Assembly (NCBI GenBank): GCA_023421675.1
Contig: JAEZTC010000007.1
Location: forward strand, 1-64,000
Source of the DNA: Bacillota bacterium
GTDB taxonomy: Bacteria > Bacillota > Clostridia > Acetivibrionales > JANLFN01
DNA: 64,000 nucleotides
Direction: 5' to 3'
The notes beneath the pieces were generated by a model, which was not told the DNA's origin, searched no databases, and was given only the letters and a program-made list of their open reading frames with translations. A program made the position numbers and the translations under genes. Positions 16,791 to 27,086 of this stretch are shown here, in pieces; position 1 is the stretch's first letter, and each line of letters starts with the position of its first letter.

Positions 16791-18002
16791 CTAACCTGCT
16801 AATAAATTAATCATTTCAATTGATTTAGTATTTAAACTCAAGGCTTTGTCACTTTCAGACATATCTTGCGTTGAATCGTCATTTCCAAAAAATAAAACGC
16901 AGCAAACCCCACCTTTGACTTTTGAACTCGGGTAAAGGATGCCATCAATTTTATTTCCTTCCTCAGAACAAAAAACATGTCTGAAATATTCAGTAACAAC
17001 TTGTGTCGGCACATATTCAATATGCTCTCTTCCATCCTTTTCAATAGGCTTTGACAAATCTTCAATAAAGCTACGTAGAAAAAAGATTATATTGCGCAAA
17101 TACCTATTTTCTTCATCGAAAACGCTTGGAACGGATGGCAAACTGCAAAGGTCAATAAGATTTAACTTAGATGCATTTTCAAATATACCTACACTTATAT
17201 ATTTTCTTTCATCCCGTATTTCTTCTATCGCTGTTTTCTTATCTAAAGCCCCATAGAACATTGGAATCCCTGCCGGACTCATTCTATTGGGATACTTCGC
17301 ATATTCAACAGGAGGCGCAGCTAAATCTTTTACATTAAAATATCCCTCAGGTTTTTCGTGTGTCCTACCTCGGTAAAACTGATACTTTAAGTCATCAGAC
17401 TTAATCAACCCTAATTCATTAATGAATCTCCCAATGGTCTCCAGTATCTCAAATGGTTGTTTATAGTAGCTGTCACTATCCCTATAATCTTTATTTGCTT
17501 TAAAAAACACATAGCGCGTTTCATGTTTTATTTGCTTGCAAAACAATTCCCATGTATAGAAGTCATACTCATACGGTCTTAATCCATACGGGTCTCTCTC
17601 ACACCATTCCTGCTCATTCATCGAGTCAATTATATCTTCAATCAAATCTTCATTTTCTATATCTAAATCATCCCAATACTCCTCAATAACTTCCCTTTTA
17701 TCATATACAGTAACGCCTAACCAACCACCCTCTCTACTATTCCACCCAACGCAATTGTTTGGGTCTTCCCATTCGGTCCTAATACCATTCAATATTATCC
17801 TTAATACTCCCTCAAGATGTACTGATAGAGCCTCATCTTCGCTTTCTTTTCCGCAGTAATCACAATGAAATTCATCTGCGTTTTCCCCAATATAATCCTT
17901 AATTACATAATTTCCAATGCATTCTTTACATACATATTTATCAACAGAACAATCAAATCCTTGAGCTTCTACCTCTTCCATATGTCTTTTTGCCCACCCC
18001 AT
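16791..18002 (-). CDS. RES-domain protein with N-terminal zinc-binding HEPN/RES-type module
   Basis: 403 aa from the ATG at 18002 (GGGGAGATGATATT upstream). N-terminal Cys pairs CKEC and CDYC (residues about 25-55) form a zinc ribbon typical of the HEPN/RES N-terminal domain. Residues about 210-380 carry a RES domain, with FYRGRTH, NRMSPAGIPMFYGALDK and TAIEEI, and C-terminal KIDGILYPSS. RES proteins are ADP-ribosyltransferase-fold enzymes; several are toxins that degrade NAD+. It ends a run of restriction genes on the same strand (47 bp after the YgjP-like gene). No adjacent Xre antitoxin is seen. Confidence 0.82.
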   Translation of the reverse strand: MGWAKRHMEEVEAQGFDCSVDKYVCKECIGNYVIKDYIGENADEFHCDYCGKESEDEALSVHLEGVLRIILNGIRTEWEDPNNCVGWNSREGGWLGVTVYDKREVIEEYWDDLDIENEDLIEDIIDSMNEQEWCERDPYGLRPYEYDFYTWELFCKQIKHETRYVFFKANKDYRDSDSYYKQPFEILETIGRFINELGLIKSDDLKYQFYRGRTHEKPEGYFNVKDLAAPPVEYAKYPNRMSPAGIPMFYGALDKKTAIEEIRDERKYISVGIFENASKLNLIDLCSLPSVPSVFDEENRYLRNIIFFLRSFIEDLSKPIEKDGREHIEYVPTQVVTEYFRHVFCSEEGNKIDGILYPSSKVKGGVCCVLFFGNDDSTQDMSESDKALSLNTKSIEMINLLAG

Positions 18003-18049
18003 AATATCATCTCCCCAAACCAAGTTGACCTTTTAAGAGCTATATCTCC

Positions 18050-18760
18050 TTACTCCTCAACATACCTATCCATGATGAAACTATTCAACTCATCCTTGGT
18101 AATTCGCCAGTCGGGAAGAAACTTATCCATATAATCTAGAAACACTGGTGTATGGTTTTTTTCAAGAAGATGGGCAAGCTCATGAACTACAATGTAATCA
18201 AGGCATTTTATAGGTTTCTTTGCCAATTGAAGGTTAATCCATATTCTCTTGTCCTTTACATTACATGTTCCCCAGCGTGTAACCATATTCTTTACACCAA
18301 AAGAATTTACTTTAACTCCTATTATATCTTCCCACTTTTCAATAATAAGCGGAAGCTTCTCTTTAAGCTCAGCTCTGTACCATTCATTCATCACATTCTC
18401 GCGCTGTGACTGACTACTACTTTCCCGGACTGTTAAAATAAGCTTGTTTGTTTTTATCTCAACATTATTAGCTATATTAGAATATCTTACTTCCAGCTTA
18501 TATCTTCGTCCCCAAATATAGTGGCTTTCACCAGAAACGTATTCACGCTCAGACTGCCTTGGCTGGTTTTCATATTTTTCTATTTGCTTTTTAATCCATG
18601 CAACCTTTGCAATAGCAAACAGTTTTATAGACTCATCACTGGCTTTTATGGGTGCAGAAATTCGAACCTTTCCCATTGGAGGCAAGACATAAAGGTGCAT
18701 ATTCTTAATATTCTTTTTTATTACTTCTATTTCAATACCAGAAACCAACATTTTTGTCAC
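18050..18760 (-). CDS. YgjP-like (DUF45) M48-type metalloprotease
   Basis: 236 aa from a GTG start at 18760 that overlaps the hsdR stop (GTGA), with AAAGGG 7 bp upstream; an ATG at 18751 is an alternative. The zinc site is VVHELAHLLEKNHTPVF (HExxH with a following Glu region), preceded by RWGTCNVKDKRIWINLQL typical of YgjP/SprT-like proteins. These genes often sit immediately after type I hsdR, as here, though their role in restriction is not established. Confidence 0.88.
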   Translation of the reverse strand: MTKMLVSGIEIEVIKKNIKNMHLYVLPPMGKVRISAPIKASDESIKLFAIAKVAWIKKQIEKYENQPRQSEREYVSGESHYIWGRRYKLEVRYSNIANNVEIKTNKLILTVRESSSQSQRENVMNEWYRAELKEKLPLIIEKWEDIIGVKVNSFGVKNMVTRWGTCNVKDKRIWINLQLAKKPIKCLDYIVVHELAHLLEKNHTPVFLDYMDKFLPDWRITKDELNSFIMDRYVEE

Positions 18761-21700
18761 CAATATTCCCTTTGCTCTTTTACAATTTCAAATATAGCAT
18801 CCACTTCGTTATCATCATCAACGAACGTGTGTATTCCTCTTAAAATTACTTTTTCCTTTGTCCTGTCGCCAAGCCATTTATCCGGTTTGATTGCTATGAT
18901 TTTATTATGTAGAGCCAGCACTAATTCTTCATCTTTTGATATGTTATCATATAATGCCCTGAGAGCGGCAGACCTTTTTATTCTATCTGGATAACCTACA
19001 TAATCTTCCGGTTTTTCTACCTTCCTTGTCAATTCCACTATTTTTTCAAGATACTTTTTATAATCAGCTTTTTGGTTTTTACGTTCTTCAATAATTGTTT
19101 TCAGCAGTTCTGACATTTTCTCATAATAAAGCGGATTTGTCCCACTTCTCTCAATAATCCTTCTGCGGACATTGTTTTCTATTATCTCGGCAGCGGCTTC
19201 ACCGTTTTTCTTTATGCCGTCCGACAAACTATCAACAAAATCCAATCCACGTTCAACAATTAATTGGATCAGTGACATATCATCAAATGTTGATAATTTC
19301 TCACTCTCTCCAGCACTGATATAATTATCAATCAAATGCCTCATATCAGCTTCGTATTTTTTAAGGTCAATATAGTCATAACTCGCCAGCTTTATTTCAT
19401 TTCTGACCCTTTCATAAAACATTACTTCATCTTTAATAGCCTTTATCTCATCAGGGGTGTAATTTAATTCTTCTAAATTACCTACCACATCAGCAAATGC
19501 GCGTAAAAGTGAAGCTGTAAATCTATATAAAGCCAATCTTTTAGGTTGATTCTCCTCTAATTCATCTAAATCACCATCATGTACCCAACAAAAGTACCTT
19601 ATAAACTCAAGCGTGGTACGAGGCATCTCTACAGGCTCACATAAAGCTCTTAAACTTTCAAGCAATTCCTCAAGATGATTTTTCGCTTCTATTACCCGAC
19701 TTTTTAGAAGCCCTGTAACATCTTCTGCCTCAAAGCTGTCAAAAGCCTCCGATGTATAATCTGCGACTGCCTTTTCAAGGCTTTTGAACAAGTCCATATA
19801 GTCGATAATATACCCATACTCCTTATCATCACCGTGAAGGCGATTTACTCTGCATATAGCTTGAAACAGTCCGTGGTCGCGCATTGATTTGTCAATATAT
19901 AGATATGTTGCACTTGGGGCATCAAAGCCGGTTAATAATTTATCAACAACAATTAGAAGCTTCATCTGTCCAGGTTCTTTAATAAATTTTTCTTTAGTCT
20001 CTGATTCAAAGGTTTCTACATCTTTCCCATTCAGCATTTTTTGATAAATTGCATACTTAAAACGGTTTTCTGTGTCCCTTGATTCGCCTGTTGCTTCACC
20101 CTTAATTTCAGAAATGTCCGCAGAATAAGAAGTTATAATGGCACACTTTGTGAAGCCATTGTCCTGAAATAGCTTGTAATATTTACATGCTTCATAAATG
20201 CTTGCTGCAACTAAAATTGCATTCCCACGGTCATTATTAAGCCTGTCCTTAATTTCCATGTCAAAAATAATATCTGAAACAATCTTTGATAGCCTTGCCT
20301 CTGAACTATAAACCTCTTTGAGTGTTCCCCATCGTTTTTTTAACTGTGCTTTTGATATCTCTGTAAGCCCTCTTGTTTTTGTTTCAAACCAAAGGTCTAT
20401 CTTATCTTGAGCCAATATGCCTTGAGGAATATCTCTTGCCTCATAGCGCAAATCCAGTATAACCTTATCTGCTACTGCTTCGGTATATTTGTATGTGTGA
20501 ATATATGTTCCGAAAATCTCAATGCTGCTCTTAATGCCGCGCTTTCTCATTTCCTTACTTTTTAGAAGTGGAGTACCCGTAAAGCCTATAAAAACAGCAT
20601 CAGGCAAAATAGTGGTCATTGCTTTATGTAGTTTCCCTGATTGCGTTCTGTGACACTCATCAACAAAAATATAAAAGTCACCTTTAGCTTTAAAATCAGG
20701 TGGCAAACTTGCCAGCAATTTTTCTATATAGCTATTATAAGCCTTTTCCTCATCCCCATTATTTCGCCCGAATTTATGAACAAGCGAACACATAACCCTT
20801 GGTGAGGTAGTATTAAGTTTTTCAATTAAATCAGCGCAGCTTTTTGTTCTATATATTTCATCACCGACACCATCAGCACCAAAGACTTTATTCTCAATTT
20901 GCTCGTCAAGCTCATCTCTGTCAGTAACAATCAACACTCTTGCTTCCGGGTTGTTTTCTTTAATCCATCTTGACAGCCACACCATCGTCAGGCTTTTTCC
21001 ACTACCTTGTGTATGCCATATGATGCCGCCCTCTTTTGCTTTGATTCTTTGTCTTGCAGCAAGCACGCCAAAATATTGGTTGTGACGGCATGTCTTCTTT
21101 GTTCCACTATCAAAAACAATAAAGTTATATAGAATATCAATCAAGCGTTCTTTTTGGCAAATGCTTATTAAATGACGGTCTACTTTATAACCCTCATTTT
21201 CACTTTGGACTCGAATAAACAATGATAATGGGTCTGTTGCTTTTTCATCCTCTTTCCATTCAATATAATGTTTTTCAGGCGTTTCAATAACTCCAATACG
21301 AAGCCCTTCAGTGTCATTCCCAGCCATAATGAGCTGGATAGTTGAAAAGAAGGGTTTAATAAAATCATTTGTTTGATTATCCAAGTTCTGCCTTATACCC
21401 TCGGAAACGGATACAATACTCCGCTTTAGTTCAATTACACAAACAGCAATTCCATTAATATATAGTACAACATCCGGGCGTTTTGTATGTTCACCTTTCA
21501 CAGTCACTTCTTCTGTAATATAGAAATCATTTTTATGCGGCTCCGCCCAGTTGATAAATTTGACAGGTTCATTTTTTGCAGAAACATTTTCCTTCTCAGA
21601 TGCACCATAGCGCAGCAAGGAGTAGACATCTTTATTTGCATAATAGAGTTCAGGCTTTTTGGAGGCTTCGACAAGTGTATTAATTGCTCGCCGAATAAGC

Positions 21701-21867
21701 TCATCAGAATATCCTTGCCTTTGGAGATACTTTTTAAGCCTTTTTTCATCGATATTCGAGTTATCCTGGTCATGGAGATTGCCAATATAGGTATATTTAA
21801 GCTTACCTTTAAAAAGATTAACAATTCGATTCTGGGTCACTCGTTCTCTTTCTCCAACCCCACTCAT
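18757..21867 (-). CDS. hsdR: Type I restriction endonuclease subunit R
   Basis: 1036 aa, near the family's usual length. The N-terminal nuclease domain has the PD-(D/E)xK core (RPDVVLYINGIAVCVIELK, split: RPDVVLYING, VCVIELK). The SF2 translocase follows with Walker A GSGKSLTM, DEAD-like VDECHRTQ and IGFTGTPL. A helical C-terminal domain contacts the methylase. HsdR cleaves unmodified DNA after translocation. It starts 20 bp after hsdS with GGAG upstream. Confidence 0.96.
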   Translation of the reverse strand: MSGVGERERVTQNRIVNLFKGKLKYTYIGNLHDQDNSNIDEKRLKKYLQRQGYSDELIRRAINTLVEASKKPELYYANKDVYSLLRYGASEKENVSAKNEPVKFINWAEPHKNDFYITEEVTVKGEHTKRPDVVLYINGIAVCVIELKRSIVSVSEGIRQNLDNQTNDFIKPFFSTIQLIMAGNDTEGLRIGVIETPEKHYIEWKEDEKATDPLSLFIRVQSENEGYKVDRHLISICQKERLIDILYNFIVFDSGTKKTCRHNQYFGVLAARQRIKAKEGGIIWHTQGSGKSLTMVWLSRWIKENNPEARVLIVTDRDELDEQIENKVFGADGVGDEIYRTKSCADLIEKLNTTSPRVMCSLVHKFGRNNGDEEKAYNSYIEKLLASLPPDFKAKGDFYIFVDECHRTQSGKLHKAMTTILPDAVFIGFTGTPLLKSKEMRKRGIKSSIEIFGTYIHTYKYTEAVADKVILDLRYEARDIPQGILAQDKIDLWFETKTRGLTEISKAQLKKRWGTLKEVYSSEARLSKIVSDIIFDMEIKDRLNNDRGNAILVAASIYEACKYYKLFQDNGFTKCAIITSYSADISEIKGEATGESRDTENRFKYAIYQKMLNGKDVETFESETKEKFIKEPGQMKLLIVVDKLLTGFDAPSATYLYIDKSMRDHGLFQAICRVNRLHGDDKEYGYIIDYMDLFKSLEKAVADYTSEAFDSFEAEDVTGLLKSRVIEAKNHLEELLESLRALCEPVEMPRTTLEFIRYFCWVHDGDLDELEENQPKRLALYRFTASLLRAFADVVGNLEELNYTPDEIKAIKDEVMFYERVRNEIKLASYDYIDLKKYEADMRHLIDNYISAGESEKLSTFDDMSLIQLIVERGLDFVDSLSDGIKKNGEAAAEIIENNVRRRIIERSGTNPLYYEKMSELLKTIIEERKNQKADYKKYLEKIVELTRKVEKPEDYVGYPDRIKRSAALRALYDNISKDEELVLALHNKIIAIKPDKWLGDRTKEKVILRGIHTFVDDDNEVDAIFEIVKEQREYW

Positions 21868-21887
21868 ACATAGCCCCCCTACTCCTT

Positions 21888-23717
21888 TTAATTACCAAAG
21901 AGCCGGTTACTGCTCTCAATAGCTCGTTTAATATTAATATCTAAAAAGACTGTTCTACTCAATTTTGGCTTCCATTCATCACTACTTTGAATAATAGATT
22001 TAACTGTTGAAACACTTACAGCCTTTTTGTCTTGCCTTAATTCAACCATAGCCATATCGACTGTAGTGAGAAGCTCAAGTTCCTCATTCTTATAGTATCT
22101 GAACTGCTCTAACCAACTTAATACTTCCTTGCCATACCATTTATCAAAATACTCCATCGCTTGCTGACTATATTCAGCCGCAACAAACCCCTTTATTTTA
22201 TCCCTTATGTGTTCTTTTACATATTTATTATCTTGGGCAATCTTTTCAGCTCCACCATATTTGGTACGATAATTATATGGTCCCGCTGCAAATTTCTCAT
22301 AGCCCTCGGCTTTGTTTTCGTGATGGCGATGTAGTAAATAAGCAAGCTTCTGTCTTTTAAATGCACCCATTGGGAATTGCTCACTGGTAAATCTTGAAAC
22401 GATAGCAGATATAACAACAGCTTCATCAAATTCTTTTGTATGTTTACTTTTCTTTAGCTTTTCAGACATATTTATTTCTACAGCTGTTTTTTCTTCTACA
22501 GTAGTTACCAATCTAATTCTACCAGTTAACAATTCCTTTATCATGCCTTGCTTTATATCTTGATATTTATTTAGTTTTCTCTCAAGCATTTCAATTTCTG
22601 CATCCATATCAGATAATATTTGTGCTATTGCATCCTGTTCCTCTCTAGTCGGTACTAAAATAGTAATTGCTTGTATATCCTTTTTTGATATCTCAAGAAA
22701 AGTAGAGCCAATCGCCTTTTCAATAAATACTGACTTATGAGTTAGAATCCAGTAATATAGCCATTCATTACTTATATCTATATTTACAACCAAAGACTTA
22801 AAACCTTGATTTGTTGTAATCATACTATTTGCTATCCTTACTTCACCTATGGTAGCCCTACTGCAAAATAATAAAGCTCCTTTAGGAAGTATACAAGCTG
22901 AACTATTTTTCAAACCATCTTCAGTAATATGCTTTTCTGTGTTATTAATATATTTAGTTTTACAACTTGTAATATCTGTTGGTGTGCACCATTTTATATG
23001 CCCATTCCAAAATTGGGGATTACTTGTGCTTGGTGTTCCACCACTAATTATTACTGCAATATCATCAATTCTTTTTTCTACCCATTTGCCACTATACCCA
23101 TTAAGCCTTTTCTTCCCTGAGAGCATTTTCTGCATTGCACCTTGCCTGATATTTTTCTTTTTATCAATTACTTTGACAAGGGAACTTATAAGCCTATCAA
23201 TATCAGATAGGGCAGATGCTATGGTTTGTTGCTCTTGCAATGGTGGGAGCGCAATAAGAAAAGCTTTTAATCCAATTAAGTCAACACCCGTTTGACCTGA
23301 TGACCTTTGCGAAAGCAAATCTATATACCTAAATAAGTCATCCCGCTTTAAGGTATAATATAAAAAGTCATTTGTAATTTTTTGTAACGGTATAGCCTTC
23401 ATTAAAGCAACATTATATGCACCTTTAATCCCTCGTAATATCTGAAAAATTGGAGGGCCATATCTTCCTATCATTATATCATTTTCGACACAAAATCTTC
23501 GAGCAAGCGATATAGGAATATAAGTTTTATATTTATCCGTTTTATAATCTCTAATCTGAATAAGTCTTATATAATCCTTTTTCTTAATATTTGAAAATGT
23601 AAAGAGTGGTGGCTGGCTCCCGCCTTCGTATCTTGATACGGAACCCAATTCCACACATTCCCACTCCCGTGGTATAAGCCCAACCTCTGTTTTTTTATTA
23701 CCTTCTTTTACTTCCAT
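21888..23717 (-). CDS. hsdS: Type I specificity subunit with extra C-terminal (Panacea-like) domain
   Basis: 609 aa. Residues 1-~195 and ~205-400 are two target recognition domains, each ending in the conserved coiled-coil helix (LPPLQEQQTIASALSDIDRL and REEQDAIAQILSDMDAEI). Canonical HsdS ends there at about 400 aa. A further ~190 residues follow a charged linker: EFDEAVVISAIVSRFTSEQF, then QKLAYLLHRHHENK, FAAGPYNYRTKYGGAE and a helical tail. This part resembles the Panacea/DUF4065 fold found in antitoxins and chaperone-like adaptors, but the match is by eye. The gene overlaps hsdM by 10 bp. Confidence 0.88.
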   Translation of the reverse strand: MEVKEGNKKTEVGLIPREWECVELGSVSRYEGGSQPPLFTFSNIKKKDYIRLIQIRDYKTDKYKTYIPISLARRFCVENDIMIGRYGPPIFQILRGIKGAYNVALMKAIPLQKITNDFLYYTLKRDDLFRYIDLLSQRSSGQTGVDLIGLKAFLIALPPLQEQQTIASALSDIDRLISSLVKVIDKKKNIRQGAMQKMLSGKKRLNGYSGKWVEKRIDDIAVIISGGTPSTSNPQFWNGHIKWCTPTDITSCKTKYINNTEKHITEDGLKNSSACILPKGALLFCSRATIGEVRIANSMITTNQGFKSLVVNIDISNEWLYYWILTHKSVFIEKAIGSTFLEISKKDIQAITILVPTREEQDAIAQILSDMDAEIEMLERKLNKYQDIKQGMIKELLTGRIRLVTTVEEKTAVEINMSEKLKKSKHTKEFDEAVVISAIVSRFTSEQFPMGAFKRQKLAYLLHRHHENKAEGYEKFAAGPYNYRTKYGGAEKIAQDNKYVKEHIRDKIKGFVAAEYSQQAMEYFDKWYGKEVLSWLEQFRYYKNEELELLTTVDMAMVELRQDKKAVSVSTVKSIIQSSDEWKPKLSRTVFLDINIKRAIESSNRLFGN

Positions 23718-26137
23718 GAGAACCCCATCCTTTCAAGATGAGTTTTGACCTTAACCTCATACACAGCAACCTCTTCCGCAATAAGCGGAAGTGGTTCCTC
23801 ATACCGTTCAACAAGCTCTGCAATTCTATTTGCAAGCCGATGAGAAATAGCTGAATATATAGCATCTATTGCATCAAAAATTGTATAGCACCACTTTTTC
23901 TCTACAACAAGCTCTTTTATTTGATCAATACTCAACTCGCTATATTTATCAAACACAACCTTTTCAAGTGCAGCAACCGCATTTTTTATAGCCGTGTTAT
24001 AAGTTGCCTCACTTGACATTAGATTCTCATATTTCTGTAGAACCTCAAATTCATCAAAAAACTCTTTATCATCCTTAATTTCTTTGATACGTTTTTGCAA
24101 ATCGCCTTTAGTAATATTGCCTTTATCATTAATCACTTCGCAAAGATGCCCATCTTCCCCCCCATGTTCTTCCTTCAGTTCATCCATAAGACCGATAACC
24201 TCATCACGTTCACTTTCAAAGTGGTTAATTACTCTTTGCTCTTCAGGAAAGTATCTTTCTATGAGAAGCTTCTTAGGTATTATCCTACCTTCAAAGGATT
24301 TCATTTTTCCAGTTGTTGTACCATCCTTTTTCTTTACCATTTCACGCTCTATATCATTTCCAGCTTCCCATCCATCAAAAGAAATAGCATATACATCATC
24401 TTGCATAGTTTCTTCCCAATAGGACATCAAACACTGGTACACATCATATCTATCAACAAGAGATATATCCGAAAATTTATCAAGGAGCTCATTTGAAATT
24501 TCTGTTATAAAAGCCTTTGGATTATCACCCTTTTTAATTTCATTCAGCTTTATCCACTGGCTTTCTTTCCAAGCTTTAAATGCCCCATCAATCTTCTTAG
24601 CATAATTAATAAATTCATTATTTGCATAAATGGATTTTCGGACATCTTCCTTATTAATTCTTAATTTTAGATACCCACTCCTACCGAAGCTGTCAAATAA
24701 CTCTGATTTTAAGGTAGGGAACACACTCCAATATGCTTTCAATTCATCAATATCACGCTGAGGCAATCCTCCCAACAGATGCGCCGAAATGTCCTGTAAA
24801 TCCTCAGTTTCACTACCGTCAATATATCTTGGAATATTAAGATTATAGTCATTGGCTTCAATTTCTGAATATGGTATCATTCGCGAGTATTTAGGTATCT
24901 CAATAAAGTTATTGAAGCAATCAACAACTTTATGTATATCCTGTTCTCTGAGTCTATTTTTATTTCCATCCTTTATGAATCCTCGGCTTGCATCTATCAT
25001 AAATAAGCCTTTTCTTGCAGCCGCATTTTCTTTATCAATTACTATAATACAGGCAGGAATACCTGTACCAAAAAACAAGTTGGCAGGAAGACCAATTATA
25101 CCCTTAATAATCTTCTTTTTTATAATTTCTTTTCTGATTGTAGCTTCTGCATTACCCCGAAATAACACACCATGGGGTAAAATGATAGCCCCCTTACCTT
25201 TTTGTGGCTTTAAGGAGTATATAAAGTGCAAAAGCCACGCGAAGTCACCATTTTTCTCAGGTGGCACAGCATTGTAGCCAATAAATCGTTCATCACTACT
25301 TGTATCAATACCGTTACTCCATGATTTGTATGAAAATGGGGGGTTAGCAACCGCAAAGTCAAATCTTTCTATGCTATCGCCATTCTTGAATTTTGGTGTT
25401 GAAAGGGTATTTGCGTTAACAATTTTACCAGTAGACTTGTTATGCAGCACCAAGTTCATTTTTGCAAGACCTGCGGTTGTAGGGTCAAACTCCTGTCCAT
25501 ATATAGTAATGCCATTAGGAGCTTCATCGGCTGCGCGGATTAAAAGTGAGCCCGAGCCGCATGCAGGGTCATATATGGTTTGTGACGCAACAGAAGCACC
25601 ACTGACGCCAATAACTTTAGCTATTATCCTTGAAACTTCTGCCGGAGTATAAAATTGACCTTTGCTCTTACCACTTTCTGTTGCAAAGTTTTTCATTAGA
25701 TACTCATAAGCATCTCCGATTATGTCATCTCCACCAGCTTTGTTTTTACGAAAATCCAGTTTTTCATTCTGAAATATGGAAATTAGGTTGGTAAGTTTAT
25801 CAACTTTATCTTTTCCACTTCCAAGTTTGCCATCATCATCGAAGTCTGCAACATCAATAATGCCACTAAGCCCGTTTGCATCAGCAAGTTTTCTAATTAT
25901 TTTATTCATTCTATCGCCAACGTCGCTTTTCCCCTTGGCAGCAATCATATCATGAAAGCTTCCTCCCTCCGGTATCTCAATCTCAGCATAGCGGTCGCCC
26001 AAATATCTATCTGTAACATATTTTACGAAAAGCAAAGTCAAAACATAATCTTTATATAAGGAAGCATCCATACCTCCCCTAAGTTCGTCGCAGCTACTCC
26101 ATAAAGAACTGTATAATTCACTCTTTTTTACTGCCAA
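23708..26137 (-). CDS. hsdM: Type I modification methyltransferase subunit M
   Basis: 809 aa from a TTG at 26137, with GAGGTG six bases upstream; a GTG at 26146 lies inside that ribosome binding site. It has the SAM motif YDPACGSGSLLI and the N6-adenine motif VANPPFSYKS. The N-terminal helical part (LYSSLWSSCDELRGG) is typical. It is ~300 residues longer than minimal HsdM, with a Lys/Glu-rich coiled C-terminal region (residues about 570-800) often seen in this subclass. First gene of the five-gene hsdM-S-R-ygjP-RES run. Confidence 0.95.
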   Translation of the reverse strand: MAVKKSELYSSLWSSCDELRGGMDASLYKDYVLTLLFVKYVTDRYLGDRYAEIEIPEGGSFHDMIAAKGKSDVGDRMNKIIRKLADANGLSGIIDVADFDDDGKLGSGKDKVDKLTNLISIFQNEKLDFRKNKAGGDDIIGDAYEYLMKNFATESGKSKGQFYTPAEVSRIIAKVIGVSGASVASQTIYDPACGSGSLLIRAADEAPNGITIYGQEFDPTTAGLAKMNLVLHNKSTGKIVNANTLSTPKFKNGDSIERFDFAVANPPFSYKSWSNGIDTSSDERFIGYNAVPPEKNGDFAWLLHFIYSLKPQKGKGAIILPHGVLFRGNAEATIRKEIIKKKIIKGIIGLPANLFFGTGIPACIIVIDKENAAARKGLFMIDASRGFIKDGNKNRLREQDIHKVVDCFNNFIEIPKYSRMIPYSEIEANDYNLNIPRYIDGSETEDLQDISAHLLGGLPQRDIDELKAYWSVFPTLKSELFDSFGRSGYLKLRINKEDVRKSIYANNEFINYAKKIDGAFKAWKESQWIKLNEIKKGDNPKAFITEISNELLDKFSDISLVDRYDVYQCLMSYWEETMQDDVYAISFDGWEAGNDIEREMVKKKDGTTTGKMKSFEGRIIPKKLLIERYFPEEQRVINHFESERDEVIGLMDELKEEHGGEDGHLCEVINDKGNITKGDLQKRIKEIKDDKEFFDEFEVLQKYENLMSSEATYNTAIKNAVAALEKVVFDKYSELSIDQIKELVVEKKWCYTIFDAIDAIYSAISHRLANRIAELVERYEEPLPLIAEEVAVYEVKVKTHLERMGFSWK

Positions 26138-26446
26138 TTTAGCCACCTCTTAAAGTATTAATAAATGTTTAAGTTTAAAAATTATAATATATTTCAATAT
26201 GCATATTTCTCTTATTCTTTCTAACCTGTTATTATTCTCTACTTATTCATAAAATCCTTCAAAAGAATTAGGGTTTTTTTAAGACGCTGAAGATATGTAA
26301 GTGCCAACTACTACAGCTGTACTCTTGTCCTAAAAGAGCAAACTCCTCTTCTCAATACTAGTCTTCCTTGCGACCTCGTTTCCTGCCACATGCTCTACCG
26401 CCAGTGCGCTTCAATAGAGATACTTAAGATGTTCAATATAGTATAG
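26138..26446. other. Intergenic stretch upstream of hsdM with a dispersed repeat
   Basis: About 310 bp with no gene. It must hold the promoter of the restriction operon, but no clear sigma-A box stands out. It also contains repeat copy C (26338-26406), shared with the tRNA-Thr region. Confidence 0.5.
26338..26406. repeat. Dispersed repeat copy C (about 70 bp)
   Basis: GCAAACTCCTCTTCTCAATA, CTTCCTTGC, CTCGTTT and CCACATGCTCT occur in the same order and spacing as at 30729-30800 near the tRNA-Thr gene, about 80% identical. It links the two ends of the accessory block. Confidence 0.65.
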
Positions 26447-26490
26447 GAGAAAAAGGAAAAGGAAACCTATGGTGATTTCCTTTTCTTGAT
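26447..26490 (-). terminator. Duplicated terminator downstream of the oxidoreductase fragment
   Basis: AAGGAAA / TTTCCTT hairpin with flanking A and T runs, the same in kind and position as the one at 28450-28484. It shows that the duplication includes the 3' untranslated region. Confidence 0.6.
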
Positions 26491-26557
26491 TATGTTTTAA
26501 GCTTATTCAATTCATAAAATATAAACATTGTATATCAACCCAACTTACACACTTTAC

Positions 26558-27086
26558 CTACAGCCTCATCTCCCCAAACCTACTCCCCATACTTGCCGCA
26601 AGACTCCATTGCCGTTCCATATAACTTCTCAACTCACCCGTCTTTTCCCTATAAACAGCATGAATCCTTTCCATATCCAAACCACTTTCCGTTGCTGCCT
26701 TTGCGGCTGCATACCCGCTTTCCATCGCTGCAGAAATACCCTCACCTATTGGGTTTAGGAATCCTGCTGTTTCACCTGCAAACAGTACTCTCCCTTTCCC
26801 ATAATTAATAGGACACCCAGGAATAATACGAGGCATAAGCCATTTTTCGGCTTATACCTGTTTTTGAATTTTTGCATTGTGATGTTTTGCCCATATAGGC
26901 AATAAACTCAGAATAATAATGTTCAATTTTACTTGTATCTCTATAGACACACCAAAAATCAGATAGTCACCCTCTACTTTAAACCATGCATCATATTAAG
27001 AAATACAGGGCTGTAAATAGGTATAAAAAAAATGATGATCCAAATTTATGGAGCCCTTATTGAAGGTTTGATAGGTTGTTATATGG
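26558..27086 (-). pseudogene. Decayed 3' fragment of the FAD oxidoreductase gene
   Basis: This segment aligns along its length with the 3' half of the intact gene at 28545-29570. About 90 C-terminal codons are still open (GCPINYGKGRVLFAGETAGF and onward, about 80% identical), but the upstream part is broken by frameshifts and stop codons. Similarity stops abruptly near 27086. No start codon or N-terminal FAD loop remains. Together with the duplicated terminator it flanks the SIR2 gene. Confidence 0.85.

Noticed and set aside
24084..24496. Open frames opposite hsdM
   Set aside because: Antisense shadows; no start signals and no family resemblance.
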